This document shows, one piece after another, positions 20,568 through 23,937 of a stretch of 23,937 bases of DNA. The first letter of the stretch is position 1; the number at the start of each line of letters is the position of its first letter. A program made the position numbers and the translations under genes. Source of the stretch: Ophioceras dolichostomum (Eukaryota; Ascomycota; Sordariomycetes; Magnaporthales; Ophioceraceae); the NCBI GenBank assembly GCA_003049485.1, contig PYST01000482.1, positions 1-23,937 of the forward strand. The letters are read 5' to 3'. The notes under the pieces are model-generated. The model had not been told where the DNA came from. It was given only the letters and a program-made list of their open reading frames with translations, and ran no database searches.

Positions 20568-23500
20568 ATGACTTCCAACAAGAAACGCTCAGCGCGTGGT
20601 ACGGACGATGGGTTTGCTGAAGGGAGCGGCCTCAAGGCGCTGCCTCTTGATGACAATTCGCCCGCCAAAGCAAAGAAACGCCGTATTCGCGATAAGGTGG
20701 AGGCAAACGGCGTGTTGATCGCGAGCTTGAACTCTTCAATGCCGTCAACCAACAGCACAACGCTATCCATACTGAGCGGCGAGTGCTACGCTTCACCGAG
20801 TGAGCGGCTACTTGCAAAACGCGCCCGACTCCTCGGCCGGCACCAACGAGATGCCGGCCTGGATCCTCACCGGAGAAGCGAGCAGCTGAGGAAAGTGTTT
20901 GTCGACGAGATATGGCCCAACCTCATCGACGACTACGACAATATGGTGACAGATTTGACCAAGCTGCTCCAGAATGTCCTCCGCGCTGAGAACATTGATG
21001 CCCAGGTCATTGGCCGGGCCAAAAAAGCATCTTCTGTCGAGAAGACGCTTCAACGGCGCGAGAAAGACCTCGAGAAGACCCAGGGATTCGAATCACTAGA
21101 ACAAATCTTCGAGGAGATGCATGACCTCGCGGGGCTCAGGATCGTGGTCACATTTCACGATGATCTCGAGAAGGCCAAACAAGTTGTCCGGACAGATTTC
21201 ACAGAACGGAAAGAGCCAGGAATCTTTGGGCCAGATCGCAAAGTCTACAAGCACTGGAAGGAATCATGGTTTGGTGCATACGCGGCCGACAACCACCGCG
21301 TCGAGCTGCCAAAAGACAAGTCGGACGCCCTGCTTCGGTATGACGGCATCATGTTCGAGGTTCAAGTTGTCAGCATGGCGGACAATATGTACAACAAACT
21401 AGCACATGATCTGCTGTACAAACACGCCGGCGAGCCTCTCACTCGCCAAGATGAGATGACAATGGATCTTTCTCATGGCATCGCCAAGTGTTTCGCCCTC
21501 TGCATGCAGATGATGAAGAGCAAGCTGAAAGGCTCCGATACACCGGCAATAAGACAAGAGTCGGAGAAATTTGGGATTCCAGATCAAGCGAGCAAAGAAG
21601 TCGAGTCGGCTGTCGATGGGTTTTGGAAGGACGCTGAAAAAGATATACATGCAATTCGGTTGGATACAATAGATGCCAACATTGGGTAAGTCAAAGGTCT
21701 TCCCAATACTGCTTCAACACACAGCTAAGAAATTCTACAGCAAAATCCTCCAGGCTATCCAGTCCAAGATCGGTCATCATTCTGACGAAGACAAGCAATG
21801 TCTTCGGGCCATGAGATGTACCGACTCCCGCCTTGACAAGAAGCGGATCGAGGACACCAAAGGCGGTCTCCTCAAAGACGCTTACCGCTGGATACTCGAC
21901 AATCCCCAATTTCAGCAATGGCGTCACGGTCAACAGAATCGGCTACTCTGGATCAGGGGAGGTCCTGGCAAGGGCAAAACGATGCTCCTCTGTGGCATTA
22001 TCGACGAGCTGAACAAGTCCGTGGCCGAAGGCAGCAGTCCCGCCTTCTTCTTCTGCCAAGCTACTGACGAGCGTATCAATAGCGCTACATCAGTTCTTCT
22101 TGGCCTCATGTACCAGCTCGTCAACCTTCGACCCTCTCTTATTTCTCACGTACGAAAAGAATTCGATAATGCTGGCAAGAAGCTTTTCCAGGACAAAAAT
22201 GCCTGGTGGGCCGTATCGAATATCATGCGCGATATTTTACGAGACCAATCCTGCGGCAGCGTCTACCTGATCATCGACGCGCTTGACGAATGCACGGTAC
22301 GCTTGCGAGAGCTGCTCAAATTCATTGCCACAACGTCATCCGAATCCTCCCACATCAAGTGGCTGGTATCGAGCAGGAACGTGCCTGACATTGAATTGCA
22401 GGAAGAGCATACAAACACTCCTCTATGCCTTGAGCTGAACACCGAGGCTGTGAGGGGCGCTGTGGAAGCCTACATCAACTACAAGATGTCGCAGTTTGTT
22501 GAGAGGCATCAGAACAAGTCTTCTACTGCCAGTATCAAGAAAAAGCGGCAGGAGATCACTGCAATCCTCTGTGAGAAGGCTGATGGGACCTTCCTCTGGG
22601 TGGCCCTTGCCTGCGAACAGATCGAGGAATGCAGGCTTGGCAAGGCCGTTCAACGTGTTCGCGAGATGCCGCCGAAGTTATATGGCATATACGCACAGAT
22701 GATGCAGCGAGTCGACGACCTCGAAGACTCAGATGATGCAGAGCTCTGCAGACAGGTCCTCATCGTCGCCGTCAACGCATACCGTCCGCTTCGCTTGTCA
22801 GAAATGGCAGCCTTGGTCGCACGGCCCGAAGATGAGGACATCGAGGAAATCGAGGACATTGTAGACATTATAAAGCGATGCGGCCTTTTTACCATAAAGG
22901 ACGCAACCGTCTACTTTGTCCACCAGTCGGCAAAAGACTACCTCGTCACGGACCCAGCCGGCTCGAACGGCTCGAACATCCTGCCCCGGATCTTCCCTGC
23001 TGGACGCGCCGATGGACACAGGCTGATCATATCTCGGTCGATTAAGTGTATGACACAGAGTCTACGGCGAGACATGTACAACTTGCGCACACCAGGATTC
23101 TTCATCGACGACGTCCAACCACCAGACCCGAGCCCCTTGGCAGAGGTGGCCTACTCGTGTACCTATTGGGTCGATCATCTATGCGACGCTCAGGTCTCAG
23201 ATGTTCTTCATGACGACGGGCCAGTCTATGCTTTCTACCGGCAGAAGGTTCTCTACTGGTTTGAGGCACTGAGTCTTCTCAGAGAAATTCCACATGGAGT
23301 CAAGTCCCTGGTCAAACTAGAAGAGCTGCTGGAAAGTCAGGTAAGTTCAAATGATTCCCTCCACTCTTTGCCGTTGTTAAGGCTAATGGCATTGTGTAGG
23401 AAAAGCTGCCACCTCAACTAATCGACCTTGTCCACGATACCTGGCGATTTATCCTTTACTTCGGATCAGTAGTAGAGAAATATCCCCTTCAACTTTACGC

Positions 23501-23937
23501 TTCCGGCCTTGTTTTTAGCCCGAATCACAGCGTTACAAGAGCTCTGTTTGGACGAGAGACCCTGCACAGGATTTCGCCAAATCCCGTGGTACGAGACAAA
23601 TGGAGCGCATGCTGGCGGACGCTGGAGGGCCATTCTGGGCCGGTCTCGTCGGTGGCCTTCTCGGGCGATGGCCGGCTGGTAGCGTCGGGCTCGTACGACA
23701 TGACCGTCAAGCTCTGGGACGCGGCCACGGGCCAGCTGAACCAAATGCTGCAGGGCCATACTGGCACTGTCGCGTCGGTGGCCTTCTCGAGCGACGGCCG
23801 GCTGGTGGCGTTGGGCTCGGGGGATAGGACCGTCAAGCTCTGGGACGCGGCTACGGGCCAGCTGAGCCAGACGCTGCAGGGCCATGAGCGCTGGGTCACG
23901 TCGGTGGCCTTCTCGGGCGACGGCCGGCTGGTGGCGT
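20568..23937 (+). CDS. NLR-type receptor: RelA/SpoT nucleotidyltransferase - NACHT - WD40 (3' end outside window)
   Basis: The model joins 20568-21685, 21741-23340 and 23400 to beyond 23937; 1085 residues are visible. Introns are 55 nt (GTAAGT...CTACAG) and 59 nt (GTAAGT...TGTAG), with frames joining exactly. Exon 1 carries a basic stretch (KAKKRRIR, 34-41, a possible nuclear signal), then a RelA/SpoT synthetase-like domain at about 105-315. Candidate key residues are R150/K152, D186 in HDLAGLRI, Y238 and H243 in YAADNH, E264 in FEVQV, and H280/Y284/K285. No HD hydrolase precedes it. Exon 2 holds the NACHT NTPase: Walker A GGPGKGKT (446-453), Walker B VYLIIDALDEC (547-557), an SSRN sensor segment, then a winged-helix-like region. 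Exon 3 has a short linker and WD40 repeats starting about residue 982, interrupted by the window end. This is the layout of fungal NWD (het-d/het-e type) receptors, which trigger nonself recognition and cell death. The role here is inferred. The start is the first in-frame ATG. Confidence 0.92.
23628..23937 (+). repeat. Tandem 126-bp WD40-coding repeats (two full, one partial)
   Basis: Units begin GGCCAT at 23628, 23754 and 23880, an exact 126-bp (42-residue) period. Long blocks are identical (SVAFS, DGRLVA, TVKLWDAATGQL). Differences cluster after GH and between SGS and TVK, positions expected on the propeller's binding face. The array continues past the window end. Confidence 0.93.

Noticed and set aside
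23466..23899. Antisense frames of 124-139 aa with internal repetition
   Set aside because: They are the reverse of the WD40 repeats and inherit their periodicity.
1..23937. tRNA, rRNA or CRISPR-like features
   Set aside because: No B-box-containing cloverleaf, rRNA block, or regularly spaced direct repeats with unique spacers was seen.

Overview
The window comes from a filamentous ascomycete, most likely a Sordariomycete. Genes carry short introns (about 55-160 nt) with GT-AG ends and fungal branch sites (a perfect TACTAAC in one, GCTAAC in others). Upstream regions have long pyrimidine tracts, exons are GC-rich with GC-ending codons, and the proteins belong to familiar fungal families. I do not assign a species.

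Layout, left to right. Positions 1-1913 are intergenic with a pyrimidine-rich promoter. An oxysterol-binding protein homologue (lipid transfer) runs 1914-4123 (+). A 1.6 kb convergent spacer follows, then an intronless LCCL-domain multipass membrane protein at 5759-7969 (-). A MAM33/p32 mitochondrial matrix protein lies at 9300-10386 (-), and a small Cys-rich protein with a repeat-rich tail at 11791-12117 (-). Next is about 2.1 kb without a supportable gene, which includes a poly-C run abutting an N gap (13363-13474). The four-exon ribosome-biogenesis factor TMA16 (14254-15053, -) and the DNA repair nuclease EXO1 (16044-18657, +) form a divergent pair around a 1 kb shared upstream region.

The right-hand end is different in character. 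A roughly 634 bp non-autonomous inverted-repeat element (MITE-like, 19316-19949) is followed by a fungal NLR-type (STAND) gene at 20568 to beyond the window end. Its architecture is a RelA/SpoT-type nucleotidyltransferase domain, then a NACHT NTPase, then WD40 repeats. Each of the three parts sits on its own exon. The RelA/SpoT part keeps the residues expected of a (p)ppGpp-type synthetase and has no hydrolase domain. The WD40 part is made of 126-bp units that are highly similar at the DNA level, as in the het-d/het-e (NWD) incompatibility family. By that analogy the gene would be a recognition receptor: WD40 repeats sense, NACHT oligomerises, and the N-terminal enzyme acts as effector. This is the most interesting item here, and its function is inference.

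The genes left of 18.7 kb are conserved cellular genes in ordinary arrangement, and I see no sign that they cooperate as a cluster. Gene models were assembled by hand from reading frames, splice sites and family resemblance; no database search was run.
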